Below are positions 15,758 to 24,343 of a DNA stretch of 31,551 nt, in pieces. Origin of the DNA: an uncultured Prevotella sp. GTDB taxonomy: Bacteria > Bacteroidota > Bacteroidia > Bacteroidales > Bacteroidaceae. Position numbers and translations under genes: made by a program. How positions within the stretch are numbered: the stretch's first letter is position 1; each line of letters starts with the position of its first letter. Location of the stretch: assembly GCA_900546575.1 (NCBI GenBank), contig URDM01000030.1, positions 1-31,551 on the forward strand, written 5' to 3'. The notes under the pieces are model-generated. The model ran no database searches, was not told the origin of the DNA, and was given only the letters and a program-made list of their open reading frames with translations.

Positions 15758-17071
15758 TTATTCCATCTTCCACTTAGCAAACCAACGCTCGTTGAATGTC
15801 AGTCCGATGTTGATGCGGAAAGAGTTTTCTGTAATCATTGTCTTGCTGTCCTGGCGTACCCATTGTGCTGAAATGTTAAGCAGCGAACGGTTGTTGTATC
15901 CATTGACAACGGGTATTCCGAAGCCTGCGCTTACGCTGTATTCCTTCGGACCGTCTACGCCGTTTATCTTCAGATAGTTTGTGGCGTATGATGCTCCAAA
16001 GCGGTAGTGTACACGCTTGAGGAAATTGCGGCTGTTCTCCTGCGGGCAATACTCGCCACCAAGTGTGAACTTGTGACGATCGGCAAACATACCCTTGGTT
16101 GTGACATAGTCGGTTGTTCCGTTTTGGTTGACGAGCTGCGGATAAACGGTCTTCGACCATTTCTGCAACTGATAGTCGGCTCCGATTTTCCAGCTGCCTG
16201 CATGGTTCCACATAACGCCTGCGCTATATGTGGTAGGCAGTTCGAGACTGTTCTTAGCGTTGTTGCTATAGGTGGCTGTGTCTGCCACACCAGTTTGTGC
16301 GTTATTGGAAATGACCTGACACTTGGGGTCGGCACCCAACTTATGACCAAGACCGTAGGTAAGACCGATAGTCAGCTCGTCCTTCTTTGAAATCTTCTGG
16401 GTGTACTGTACGCCGAAGTCGAGCTTGTAGCTATTGACTGTGGCTGTATAGTAGCGTGAAAGGGTGTTGACATAGCTGTCGGTATAGGAATTGACAACAG
16501 AGCGTGTGTAGCTGCCCCAGAGATATGAGGCGTTGAAGCCAAATGCCAGTCCCTTTACGGGCATCCAGCCCATACCGAGATAAGCCTGATGCAGACCGCC
16601 GCTGCCATTGTATGTGTTGACATACGATGTAGTGGTAGTCTCGCTTGAAGAATTGCCTACCTTATCGGTATTGTAGTAATTGTATCCTATGTTGGAGAAG
16701 GGAAGAATACCGAAGCTAAGTCCGAGATGCTTTGCCAAGCGAAATCCTGCCACTACATACTCGAAGTTGGCATTCTTGGCATTGATTTTTCTTCCGCCTT
16801 CCTTATAGTTGGTAATCTGTCCAGAAATACCTGCATCGAAGATGAACGACAGGGAGTCGATAGAGGCGTACGATGCCGGGTTGAGTGTGTTTATCTGGTT
16901 GTGTTCATGAAATCCAAGACCTAATCCGTTCATTCCGCGATTAAATCCGCTTGCCTGTTCGCCCAATGTGCCCAAGCCATACTGGCTGTAAGGAGAGTTT
17001 GTACCGCTCTGTGCAGATGCAGCCATGGACAATGTCAACATGGAAACAGTCATGAGTATTTGTTTCATCAT
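15758..17071 (-). CDS. outer-membrane beta-barrel protein (FadL/OmpP1-like)
   Basis: 437 aa. A signal peptide (about 1-20, ending ASAQ) is followed by the conserved start SPYSQYGLGTLGEQASGFNRG, known from Bacteroidetes outer-membrane proteins with FadL-like barrels. Alternating hydrophobic and aromatic strands run to a C-terminus ending NERWFAKWKME. The repeated G-x-G-x-S-Y and aromatic-girdle patterns fit a ~14-strand barrel. Substrate is unknown; hydrophobic-molecule transport is a family guess. First gene of the minus-strand block that includes lptC and the CNNM protein, transcribed from a -7 box at 17176. The start could equally be the second Met at 17068. Confidence 0.82.
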   Translation of the reverse strand: MMKQILMTVSMLTLSMAASAQSGTNSPYSQYGLGTLGEQASGFNRGMNGLGLGFHEHNQINTLNPASYASIDSLSFIFDAGISGQITNYKEGGRKINAKNANFEYVVAGFRLAKHLGLSFGILPFSNIGYNYYNTDKVGNSSSETTTTSYVNTYNGSGGLHQAYLGMGWMPVKGLAFGFNASYLWGSYTRSVVNSYTDSYVNTLSRYYTATVNSYKLDFGVQYTQKISKKDELTIGLTYGLGHKLGADPKCQVISNNAQTGVADTATYSNNAKNSLELPTTYSAGVMWNHAGSWKIGADYQLQKWSKTVYPQLVNQNGTTDYVTTKGMFADRHKFTLGGEYCPQENSRNFLKRVHYRFGASYATNYLKINGVDGPKEYSVSAGFGIPVVNGYNNRSLLNISAQWVRQDSKTMITENSFRINIGLTFNERWFAKWKME

Positions 17072-17175
17072 TCTGAATATCTTAATTTTTTATAGATCAA
17101 TTTGGCTCCTGCCGTTACACCTTATATATAATAGGGCTTGCAGGCGCTTTTATTCTGTTTATGAATAATTGGCTG

Positions 17176-17183
17176 CAAATTTA
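17176..17183 (-). promoter_or_regulatory. promoter of the OMP-lptC-CNNM operon, -7 element
   Basis: TAAATTTG on the minus strand is a perfect TAnnTTTG box, predicting a start near 17169 and a leader of about 100 bases. The -33 region falls around 17203-17208, where there is no TTTG. It overlaps the 5' end of the divergent Lnb-domain gene. Confidence 0.6.
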
Positions 17184-17201
17184 TCGAAAAAAAACGAAAT
17201 A

Positions 17202-18446
17202 ATGGCACGAAGTGTGAGAAATATAAGTTATTTTTGCATCGTGAAACGCTTTAAAAGACATTTAACAATAGCTGTATTGGCTATTTTCGTGTTTCTTGCG
17301 CATGCCGGTCATGCGTATGCAAACGATTTGAACGCGACCTCCGAGCCTGACTCAATAGAGATAAGTCTGCTCACATGTGGGCCGCGTCCTAATGTGTATA
17401 GTCTGTATGGACATACTGCTATAAGGTACAGGAATGTAACACGTGGAGAGGATCTTGCCATCCATTATGGTGTGTTCTCCTTCGGCAAACCATTCTTTGT
17501 GTTAAGGTTTGTGTTCGGACTGACCGATTACGAGATGGGAATTGAATATTTCAACGACTTTATCTCGCATTATGCACCTACAGGGTGTGGCGTACGTCAG
17601 CAGAAACTCAATCTTACAGCACATGAGAAGGCAGTCATAACTGCTGCTATCGACGAGAATTATCGGCCTGAAAACCGTGTCTACAGATACAACTATTTCT
17701 TCGACAACTGTACGACACGCGCTCGGGATATGATTGTGAATCATATTGACGGAAATGTGGAATATAAGGGGCTGGTTGATCCGAGCCTTTCGTTCCGCAA
17801 GCTGATTCACTATTACAACGAAACTCATCGTTGGGCACGTTTCGGTAACGACCTGTTGCTGGGAGTGCAGGCAGACTCTGAGACCAATCGCGGCGATCAG
17901 CAATTTCTGCCTGAGAACTTATGTCACGACTTTGCTAATGCAGAGATTGTGGCAAACGATGGCAGCCGACGCAAGCTTGTTTCGAGTGAGTCGTGGGTTG
18001 TAGAACGTACACGTGGGGTAGGGGCCGACTCTTTCCCTTTGTCGCCAATGGTGTGCATGTCGCTGATAGCTTTAGTTGTAGTTGCTGTTACCTGCGTAGA
18101 GCGTGTAAAGAAGGCAAACTATTGGGCTCTCGACGCTCTGTTGATGGTACTGACTGGCATTTGCGGCCTGATACTTCTGGCAATGGTGTTCTCGCAGCAT
18201 CCTACAGTAAGGCTTAATCTGCAGATATTGCTGCTCAATCCTATAAACCTTGTAGCGTTGGTGCCCGTAGTAAGAGCCTTGCGAAATGGACGCGTACACA
18301 CGTGGTTGAAACTATGGACAGCATGCATCGTACTGTTTGCCATAGGCGGCCTATTGCAGACCTATGCAGAAGGAATGCTTGTTTTGGCATTATCTTTGCT
18401 AATTAGAAACATATCAAAAATATTCACTTTTAATAAAACAAGATGA
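17202..18446 (+). CDS. Lnb-domain (former DUF4105) membrane protein, putative lipoprotein N-acyltransferase
   Basis: 414 aa from the ATG at 17202. A signal or anchor helix (about 21-38) is followed by a periplasmic catalytic-type domain with VYSLYGHTAIR (His71) and YRYNYFFDNCTTRARDM (Cys170). These are the conserved His and Cys of the Lnb_N/DUF4105 family, whose Bacteroides member has been linked to lipoprotein N-acylation. The C-terminal third (about 285-410) has about five membrane segments. The start is uncertain. An alternative GTG at 17241 keeps the signal helix and lies just after a strong -7 box (17229-17236). The gene overlaps the next by ATGA (18443-18446), so the two products probably work together. 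Confidence 0.8.
   Translation: MARSVRNISYFCIVKRFKRHLTIAVLAIFVFLAHAGHAYANDLNATSEPDSIEISLLTCGPRPNVYSLYGHTAIRYRNVTRGEDLAIHYGVFSFGKPFFVLRFVFGLTDYEMGIEYFNDFISHYAPTGCGVRQQKLNLTAHEKAVITAAIDENYRPENRVYRYNYFFDNCTTRARDMIVNHIDGNVEYKGLVDPSLSFRKLIHYYNETHRWARFGNDLLLGVQADSETNRGDQQFLPENLCHDFANAEIVANDGSRRKLVSSESWVVERTRGVGADSFPLSPMVCMSLIALVVVAVTCVERVKKANYWALDALLMVLTGICGLILLAMVFSQHPTVRLNLQILLLNPINLVALVPVVRALRNGRVHTWLKLWTACIVLFAIGGLLQTYAEGMLVLALSLLIRNISKIFTFNKTR
17229..17236 (+). promoter_or_regulatory. -7 element at the Lnb-domain gene start
   Basis: TATTTTTG followed by CATCG is a typical Bacteroidetes -7 box. It lies inside the annotated coding region. The predicted transcript start, about 17241-17243, coincides with a GTG codon in frame. 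No TTTG is visible at -33. Confidence 0.45.
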
Positions 18447-19795
18447 AACTATCCACTATATTGTTTTTGACGTTATTGTCAGGAGCGGATATGCAAGCGC
18501 AGACTTTGCAGCCTGCGCCGCGTCTTGTCGTTAATATAACTGTCGACCAGTTGCGTACCGACTATATTGAGCACTTTGCGCCACTTTATGGTGACGGCGG
18601 TTTCCGCAAGCTGCTCGAACATGGTCGTGTGTATGAGGCTGCGAGCTATCCGTTTGCACCGGTAGACAGGGCTTCGGCTATTGCGTCGATAGCGACAGGT
18701 ACAACTCCGCATTACAATAATATTGTAGCAACACAGTGGCTTGACCGTAATACTTTGCGTCCGGTATTCTGTACCGACGACAAGGAATTCGGCACTTCAC
18801 CGCACAATATGGCTACATCGACAGTTGCCGATGAGCTGAAAATCTCTACCAAGGGAGCAGCCATTGTCTATTCGGTAGCACCCGTCAAGGATGCTGCTGT
18901 ATTGTCGGCAGGTCATGCTGCTGACGGTGCTTTCTGGGTGAATGACAAGACAGGCCAATGGGCTACGTCAGGCTATTACTCTAAAGGGGCTCATGCTCTT
19001 GTCAGAACCTACAATAACACTTCGCAGAAGCGGGCTACAGGCGATAATGATGGTGTGGCCGACCTTTCTGTTGCTTGTGTCAACGATATGGGTATGGGAC
19101 GAGACAACATTACTGATATGCTCTCCGTGACACTCTCTGCCAAGGGTACCGACCCTACCGTATGGCAGTCGGAAATGGAGATAATCTACGTAAAGCTCGA
19201 CCGTACACTTGCTTCGCTCATTAAGCGTATCGAAGACAAGGTGGGCAGCGACAAGGTTATGTTTGTGCTTACCAGTACAGGCTACACCGATGAGCAGCCA
19301 GTTGATTACCAGCGATTCCGCATCCCTTCAGGCACATTCTACATTAATCGTACAGCCAATCTGCTGAATATGTATCTTGGCGCTGTTTATGGCCAAGCGA
19401 AATATGTAGAAACATGCTTCCATAATCAAATCTATCTCGACCGTAAGCTCATAGAGCAGCGTCACATCAGCTTTACTGACGTGATTACCAGGTCGAAAGA
19501 ATTGCTTGTACAGACAGCTGGCGTACGCAACGTGTCTACCAGTCCGTACAATCCCTCTGTCAGCGGCGACCTCGTCATAGAGACAGCCCCAGGATGGCAG
19601 ATCCTTAATGAAGACAGTCACGAAAATTATTTCTCGCGTGCGGCTTTCATCCCATTCCCTATAATAATGTATGGTGCGGGAGTAAAGCCAGGACACGTCA
19701 CAACCCAAGCCACGGTAGACCGCATAGCTCCAACCGTAGCCAAAGCGATACGTATACGCGCCCCGAATGCTTGTTCGTCTGAACCGTTGCAGTAG
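18443..19795 (+). CDS. alkaline-phosphatase-superfamily protein, apparently catalytically dead
   Basis: 450 aa with a signal peptide ending MQAQ. The fold follows PafA-type phosphatases: VVNITVDQLRTDYIEHFAP with the first metal Asp, then SIATGTTPHYNNIVATQW, KLDRTLASLIKRI, VMFVLTSTGYTD, and FIPFPIIMYGAGVKPG. The catalytic parts are missing. Where PafA has T-A-P-G-H, this protein has R-A-S-A-I. The D-H pair before the strand end is S-T/G, the D-x-x-x-H ligand pair lacks its His, and the last His before I-P is Phe. Only the VDQ Asp remains. It is therefore likely a pseudoenzyme or binding protein. It overlaps the Lnb gene by 4 bases, implying coupled translation and a shared role at the membrane. 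Confidence 0.82.
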   Translation: MKLSTILFLTLLSGADMQAQTLQPAPRLVVNITVDQLRTDYIEHFAPLYGDGGFRKLLEHGRVYEAASYPFAPVDRASAIASIATGTTPHYNNIVATQWLDRNTLRPVFCTDDKEFGTSPHNMATSTVADELKISTKGAAIVYSVAPVKDAAVLSAGHAADGAFWVNDKTGQWATSGYYSKGAHALVRTYNNTSQKRATGDNDGVADLSVACVNDMGMGRDNITDMLSVTLSAKGTDPTVWQSEMEIIYVKLDRTLASLIKRIEDKVGSDKVMFVLTSTGYTDEQPVDYQRFRIPSGTFYINRTANLLNMYLGAVYGQAKYVETCFHNQIYLDRKLIEQRHISFTDVITRSKELLVQTAGVRNVSTSPYNPSVSGDLVIETAPGWQILNEDSHENYFSRAAFIPFPIIMYGAGVKPGHVTTQATVDRIAPTVAKAIRIRAPNACSSEPLQ

Positions 19796-19854
19796 CCTGT
19801 GTGAGGCTTCAGCAATGGTAAAATGGCATCTTTATGGTCGTTAAAGGCGACTAT

Positions 19855-19888
19855 ATTGGCGCTGTTCGGATTTTTTTTTGTAATTTTA
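19855..19888 (+). promoter_or_regulatory. possible secA promoter
   Basis: ATTG at 19855-19858 and TAATTTTA at 19881-19888 are separated by 22 bases. This is a relaxed match to TTTG-N19/20-TAnnTTTG, with the final G replaced by A. It lies about 45-75 bases upstream of the secA ATG, in the gap after the phosphatase-like gene. Confidence 0.35.
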
Positions 19889-19932
19889 CACCCAATAATC
19901 GTAACAAGCATAAAATAAAAGCAAAATATAAA

Positions 19933-22900
19933 ATGAATTTCAACAAATTATTACAATCATTGTTCGGCAACAAGTCGTCAAAGGACATGAAGCTGATTCA
20001 GCCCCTTGTAGAGAAAGTAAAGGCCGCTTATCCGGAGATAAAAGCGCTGAGCAATGATGAACTGCGTGCGCGTACAAAACAGCTGCAGAAGTATGTGCAG
20101 GATTCTGCCAACGAGCAGAAAGCTAAGATTGCAGAGTTGAAGGCAAAGATTGAGGAGACTACGATTGATGAGCGCGAAAGCATATTCAATGCTGTCGACA
20201 AGCTCGAGAAGGAAGTTCTGGAAATCTACGAGAAGGCTCTCGACGAGATTATGCCTGTAGCCTTTGCTATTGTAAAGGACACGGCACGCCGCTTTGCCGA
20301 GAATGAGGAAACAGTCGTTACTGCTACTGATTTCGACCGCGAGCTTGCTGCCGACCCCAAGAACGACTTTATAACGATTGATGGCGACAACGCCATCTAT
20401 CACAACCATTGGACAGCTGGTGGCAACGACCTCAAATGGGAAATGGTGCATTATGATGTACAGATTTTCGGTGGTATCGTTCTGCACCAGGGCAAGATTG
20501 CCGAGATGGCAACTGGTGAGGGTAAGACCCTTGTGGCTACACTCCCTGTATTCCTCAACGCCCTTACAGGCAATGGCGTACACGTCGTTACTGTAAACGA
20601 CTACCTTGCCAAGCGTGACTCTGAGTGGATGGGACCTCTCTACATGTTCAACGGTCTTTCGGTAGACTGCATCGACAAGCATCGTCCTAACTCACCCGAG
20701 CGTCGCAAGGCATATATGGCTGATATTACTTTCGGTACGAACAATGAGTTCGGTTTTGACTACCTGCGTGATAATATGGCAATCTCGCCTGCCGACCTCG
20801 TTCAGCGCAAGCACAACTATGCTATTGTCGATGAGGTTGACTCTGTGCTTATTGACGATGCACGTACTCCGCTTATCATCTCAGGTCCGGTAGCCAAGGG
20901 CGACGACCAGATGTTTGAGGAGTATCAGCCGCTGGTAGAGCGTCTTGTAGACGTACAGCGCAAGCTCGCTACCCAGTATCTTGCTGAGGCTAAGCAGCTT
21001 ATTGCCGAGGGCCAGAAGACCAACGACCAGAAGAAACTTGACGAGGGATTCCTCGCTCTCTACCGCTCACACAAGGCTCTTCCAAAGAACAAGCCGCTTA
21101 TCAAGTACCTTTCAGAGGAAGGTATCAAGGCAGGTATGCTCAAGACCGAGGAGTACTACATGGAGAACAACAACCGTCGTATGCCGGAATGTGTTGAGCC
21201 TCTCTATTTCGTAGTTGACGAGAAGTTGAACAGCTGCGACCTTACAGATAAAGGTACAGAGTGGCTTGCCAACCAGGTACAGGACAAGGAGCTCTTCGTG
21301 CTTCCTGACATCACTTCAGAACTGTCGGCTCTTGAGAACGAGAAGGATCTTGACGACCAGCAGCGTCTTGACAAGAAGGACGACTTGCTCAATCACTATG
21401 CAGTTCAGTCGGAGCGTGTACACACACTCCAGCAGCTCCTTAAGGCTTACACCATGTTCAACAAGGACGACGAATATGTCGTTATGGATGGTGAGGTGAA
21501 GATTGTCGACGAGCAGACTGGCCGTATTATGGAAGGTCGTCGTTGGAGCGACGGCTTGCATCAGGCTGTTGAGGCTAAGGAGCACGTTAGAGTAGAGGCT
21601 GCAACACAGACTTTCGCAACAATCACACTCCAGAACTACTTCCGTATGTACCACAAGCTTTCGGGTATGACCGGTACAGCCTCTACCGAGGCAGGCGAGT
21701 TCTGGGACATCTATAAGCTTGACGTAGTAGAGATTCCTACCAACCGTCCTATTCTGCGTAAGGACCTCGACGACCGTGTGTACAAGACAGCACGTGAGAA
21801 GTATTCGGCTGTAATCGACGAGATTGTAGAGATGCGCAATAGCGGACGTCCGGTTCTTGTAGGTACTACTTCGGTTGAGATTTCTGAGCTTATCTCTAAG
21901 ATGCTCAATATGCGCAAGATTCCGCATCAGGTGCTTAATGCCAAGCTTCACAAGAAGGAGGCTGACATCGTGGCTGAGGCAGGACGCAGCACTAAGGGAA
22001 TGGCCGAGATTGTAGGCGAAGACGGAACAAAGCACTTCGAGGAGCGCATGTTGGGTGCCGTGACTATTGCCACCAACATGGCAGGTCGTGGTACCGACAT
22101 CAAGCTTACTCCTGAGGTTAAGGCAGCAGGCGGTCTTGCCATCATCGGTACAGAACGTCATGAAAGCCGCCGTGTAGACCGTCAGCTTCGTGGTCGTGCA
22201 GGTCGTCAGGGCGACCCGGGTAGCTCTGTATTCTATGTGTCGTTGGAGGACAAGCTTATGCGTCTGTTCGCTTCAGAGCGTATTGCAAGCCTTATGGACC
22301 GCCTCGGATTCAAGGAGGGCGACCGTATCGAGAACCCGATGATTTCGAAGAGCATCGAACGTGCTCAGAAGAAGGTTGAGGAGAACAACTTCGGTATACG
22401 TAAGCACTTGCTTGAGTACGACGACGTGATGAACAAGCAGCGTACCGTTATCTACGAGAAGCGTCGCCATGCTCTTATGGGCGAGCGTATCGGTATGGAC
22501 ATAACAAACGTTATCTGGGACCGTGTTGTCAATATCATTGAGCAGAACGACTATGAGGGATGCCGCGAGCAGTTCCTTAAGATTCTGGCTATGGAGTGTC
22601 CGTTCAGCGAGGAAGAGTTTGACAATGCAAAGCGTGAAGACCTTGAGGAGCGCGCCTTCCAGAGCACAATGGCTACATTCAAGCGCAAGACCGACCGTAT
22701 CGAGAGTGTTGCTTGGCCTATCATCAAGGAGGTAGAGGAGAACCAGGGTGCAATATATGAGCGCATCATGGTGCCTATCACCGACGGCAAGCGTGTCTAC
22801 AATATTCCCTGCAACCTCAAGGAGGCTTACCGCACAGAGGCAAAGGACGTTGTAAAGCAGTTTGAACGCGTGATAATGTTGCACATCATCGACGATGCAT

Positions 22901-23322
22901 GGAAGGAGAACCTGCGTCTGCTTGACGAGCTGCGTCATAGTGTGCAGAATGCTTCATACGAGCAGAAGGATCCGTTGCTCATCTTCAAGCTTGAGAGCGC
23001 CAAGTTGTTCGACTCGATGGTTAACGATATGAACAACCGTATCTGCAGCATCCTCACACGTGGACAGATACCTGAAATGCAGCGACAGGAGGAGGTTCGT
23101 GAGGCTGCTCCCGAGGAGCACACACAGCGTCAGAACTATACCGAGGAGAAGGTAGACCTTGACAACGAGCAGCAGCGTGCCGCCGCCAATCACGACACAC
23201 GTGAGAACATAAGCGAGAATCACACTCCGCTTGTTAAGGATAAGATGCCTGGACGCAACGATCCTTGTCCTTGTGGTAGTGGCAAGAAGTTCAAGAACTG
23301 CCACGGTAAGGGACTTGTCTAA
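19933..23322 (+). CDS. secA: preprotein translocase ATPase SecA
   Basis: 1129 aa from ATG 19933. The frame is open upstream, but the product starting MNFNKLLQSLFGNKSSKD is the standard N-terminus. NBD1 carries Walker A MATGEGKTLVA, VNDYLAKRDSEWMGP, and Walker B IVDEVDSVLIDDARTPLIISG. The preprotein crosslinking domain follows, with a Bacteroidetes-type insertion rich in Lys/Glu (about residues 325-500). NBD2 has GTTSVEISELIS and TNMAGRGTDIKL, and RGRAGRQGDPGSS follows. The C-terminus has the zinc site CPCGSGKKFKNCHG. It drives Sec export of the many secreted proteins encoded nearby. The gene has its own terminator pair, so it is probably transcribed alone. Confidence 0.98.
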   Translation: MNFNKLLQSLFGNKSSKDMKLIQPLVEKVKAAYPEIKALSNDELRARTKQLQKYVQDSANEQKAKIAELKAKIEETTIDERESIFNAVDKLEKEVLEIYEKALDEIMPVAFAIVKDTARRFAENEETVVTATDFDRELAADPKNDFITIDGDNAIYHNHWTAGGNDLKWEMVHYDVQIFGGIVLHQGKIAEMATGEGKTLVATLPVFLNALTGNGVHVVTVNDYLAKRDSEWMGPLYMFNGLSVDCIDKHRPNSPERRKAYMADITFGTNNEFGFDYLRDNMAISPADLVQRKHNYAIVDEVDSVLIDDARTPLIISGPVAKGDDQMFEEYQPLVERLVDVQRKLATQYLAEAKQLIAEGQKTNDQKKLDEGFLALYRSHKALPKNKPLIKYLSEEGIKAGMLKTEEYYMENNNRRMPECVEPLYFVVDEKLNSCDLTDKGTEWLANQVQDKELFVLPDITSELSALENEKDLDDQQRLDKKDDLLNHYAVQSERVHTLQQLLKAYTMFNKDDEYVVMDGEVKIVDEQTGRIMEGRRWSDGLHQAVEAKEHVRVEAATQTFATITLQNYFRMYHKLSGMTGTASTEAGEFWDIYKLDVVEIPTNRPILRKDLDDRVYKTAREKYSAVIDEIVEMRNSGRPVLVGTTSVEISELISKMLNMRKIPHQVLNAKLHKKEADIVAEAGRSTKGMAEIVGEDGTKHFEERMLGAVTIATNMAGRGTDIKLTPEVKAAGGLAIIGTERHESRRVDRQLRGRAGRQGDPGSSVFYVSLEDKLMRLFASERIASLMDRLGFKEGDRIENPMISKSIERAQKKVEENNFGIRKHLLEYDDVMNKQRTVIYEKRRHALMGERIGMDITNVIWDRVVNIIEQNDYEGCREQFLKILAMECPFSEEEFDNAKREDLEERAFQSTMATFKRKTDRIESVAWPIIKEVEENQGAIYERIMVPITDGKRVYNIPCNLKEAYRTEAKDVVKQFERVIMLHIIDDAWKENLRLLDELRHSVQNASYEQKDPLLIFKLESAKLFDSMVNDMNNRICSILTRGQIPEMQRQEEVREAAPEEHTQRQNYTEEKVDLDNEQQRAAANHDTRENISENHTPLVKDKMPGRNDPCPCGSGKKFKNCHGKGLV

Positions 23323-23340
23323 ACTTGTTTCTTTCTGATT

Positions 23341-23422
23341 AAAGTGATGATGGATCACTTTATGATTATAATAAATGCGGGTGTTTCAAAAATGCGAAAG
23401 GGTTTTTGAAGCATCCGCGTTT
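23341..23422 (+). terminator. tandem hairpin terminators after secA
   Basis: A first small hairpin (AAAGTGAT 23341-23348 with ATCACTTT 23354-23361) is followed by a very strong one. The latter has a 20-bp continuous stem (23373-23392 with 23403-23422, three G-U pairs) and a 10-nt loop. The downstream T run is weak, but the structure separates secA from the next operon. Confidence 0.75.
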
Positions 23423-23451
23423 GTGTTTATCGTTAAAATTCATATAAGCTT

Positions 23452-23664
23452 ATGACATCAAGAAACGAAGAAAAATGGAATGCCAACTATCTTGCGTTGA
23501 AGGAATACATATTGGCGCATGGTCATCTGCCCGACAAGAAGAAGGTTGAAAACCGTGGACTTCTTAATTGGTGGAAGTATAACAAGAAGTGTGGCAAGCT
23601 TGGCAAACTGAGTGAGGAGCGGGCTGATATGTTGCAGATTCTGAGCGACATGCGCGATAAGTAG
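23452..23664 (+). CDS. small stand-alone helicase-associated (HA) domain protein
   Basis: 70 aa. The sequence follows the HA-domain pattern: W at 9, LKEYILAHGHLPD (Y, HGH, P), LLNWWKYNKK, KLGKLSEERADMLQIL. In larger proteins HA domains occur in repeats next to DEAD/DEAH helicases and bind nucleic acid. Here one unit stands alone with no helicase in the window. The ATG at 23452 is the only reasonable start. It is 15 bases before the ABC-ATPase-like gene, suggesting one transcript. Function unknown; DNA or RNA binding is a family-based guess. Confidence 0.8.
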   Translation: MTSRNEEKWNANYLALKEYILAHGHLPDKKKVENRGLLNWWKYNKKCGKLGKLSEERADMLQILSDMRDK

Positions 23665-23679
23665 AAAGGAAGCAGAACA

Positions 23680-24291
23680 ATGAATATAGAACTATACAAA
23701 GCCGGAATGAAATACAAGGACAGTCAGATATTCTCCGATTTGTCTTTCCTTGCAGGCGCAGGCGACCGTCTGGCGCTTGTGTCTTCCGATTATAAGAGTC
23801 TGACCATGACCTTGCAGGCAATGCTTGGCATGCGACGCTTGTGCAGCGGTTGGGCAAGTATTGACGGCGAACCCGTATTGCCGTCTGTGGCAGCCTGTTA
23901 CAGACGTTATATTTCGTATCTTCCCAATAATATTGATTTCGAAGACATAACCTTGGAGCAGCTGGCAAAGAGCATATTGACGGGCGACAGCAAATACTCG
24001 TCGAAAGAAGCCGAGCGTCATCTGCAGCTTCTCGGTGTGGAAACGGATTGCCTGCACAGAGCCTTTGCCTCGATTGATGCATCCACGGCTCAGCGTGCCG
24101 CTCTTGCCGTTACGGTTATGGACGGTAGGCCGATAGCTTTGCTCGACAACCCCACTTCGCAGCAGGATGAAGCGGGCAGCCGACTTGTTGCCGATTATCT
24201 GGCTTCCTCATTGTTTGACGATGTGGCAGTAGTTATTGCCACTTCCGACCCTATAGTGACAGCTGTATGTAACAAGAAACAAAATATATAG
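23680..24291 (+). CDS. degenerate ABC ATPase (FetA-like pseudo-ATPase)
   Basis: 203 aa with an ABC-ATPase layout but every catalytic motif altered. The Walker A site reads VSSDYKSLTMTL (no glycines; Lys39-Ser40 remain). The LSGGQ signature is DASTAQRA (about 133-140). Walker B is PIALLDNPTS, with Asp156 kept and the catalytic Glu replaced by Asn157. The H-loop is ATSD, with Ser where His is expected. ATP binding or hydrolysis should therefore be weak or absent. The surrounding fold, Q-loop-like region SYLPNNIDFEDITLEQL and the D-loop-like SQQDE are still present. It lies next to a FetB-like permease, as in FetAB iron exporters, and is most likely its former partner. The stop lies in a 16-bp repeat. 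Confidence 0.78.
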   Translation: MNIELYKAGMKYKDSQIFSDLSFLAGAGDRLALVSSDYKSLTMTLQAMLGMRRLCSGWASIDGEPVLPSVAACYRRYISYLPNNIDFEDITLEQLAKSILTGDSKYSSKEAERHLQLLGVETDCLHRAFASIDASTAQRAALAVTVMDGRPIALLDNPTSQQDEAGSRLVADYLASSLFDDVAVVIATSDPIVTAVCNKKQNI

Positions 24292-24325
24292 CAAACAAAA
24301 TATATAGCAAACGACAATTTATAGC
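24277..24325 (+). repeat. three tandem 16-17 bp repeats
   Basis: AAACAAAATATATAGC occurs perfectly at 24277-24292 and 24293-24308, with a diverged 17-base copy at 24309-24325. The stop codon of the ATPase-like gene is inside the first copy, so copy-number changes alter its distance to the permease gene but not the protein sequence. Confidence 0.8.
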
Positions 24326-24343
24326 AAATAAACAACAATAACG

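Noticed and set aside
19834..19932. 33-residue N-terminal extension of SecA
   Set aside because: The extension overlaps the likely promoter and the standard SecA N-terminus begins at 19933.
21316..22161. 281-codon minus-strand frame inside secA
   Set aside because: SecA is unambiguous on the plus strand; the antisense frame reflects biased codon use.
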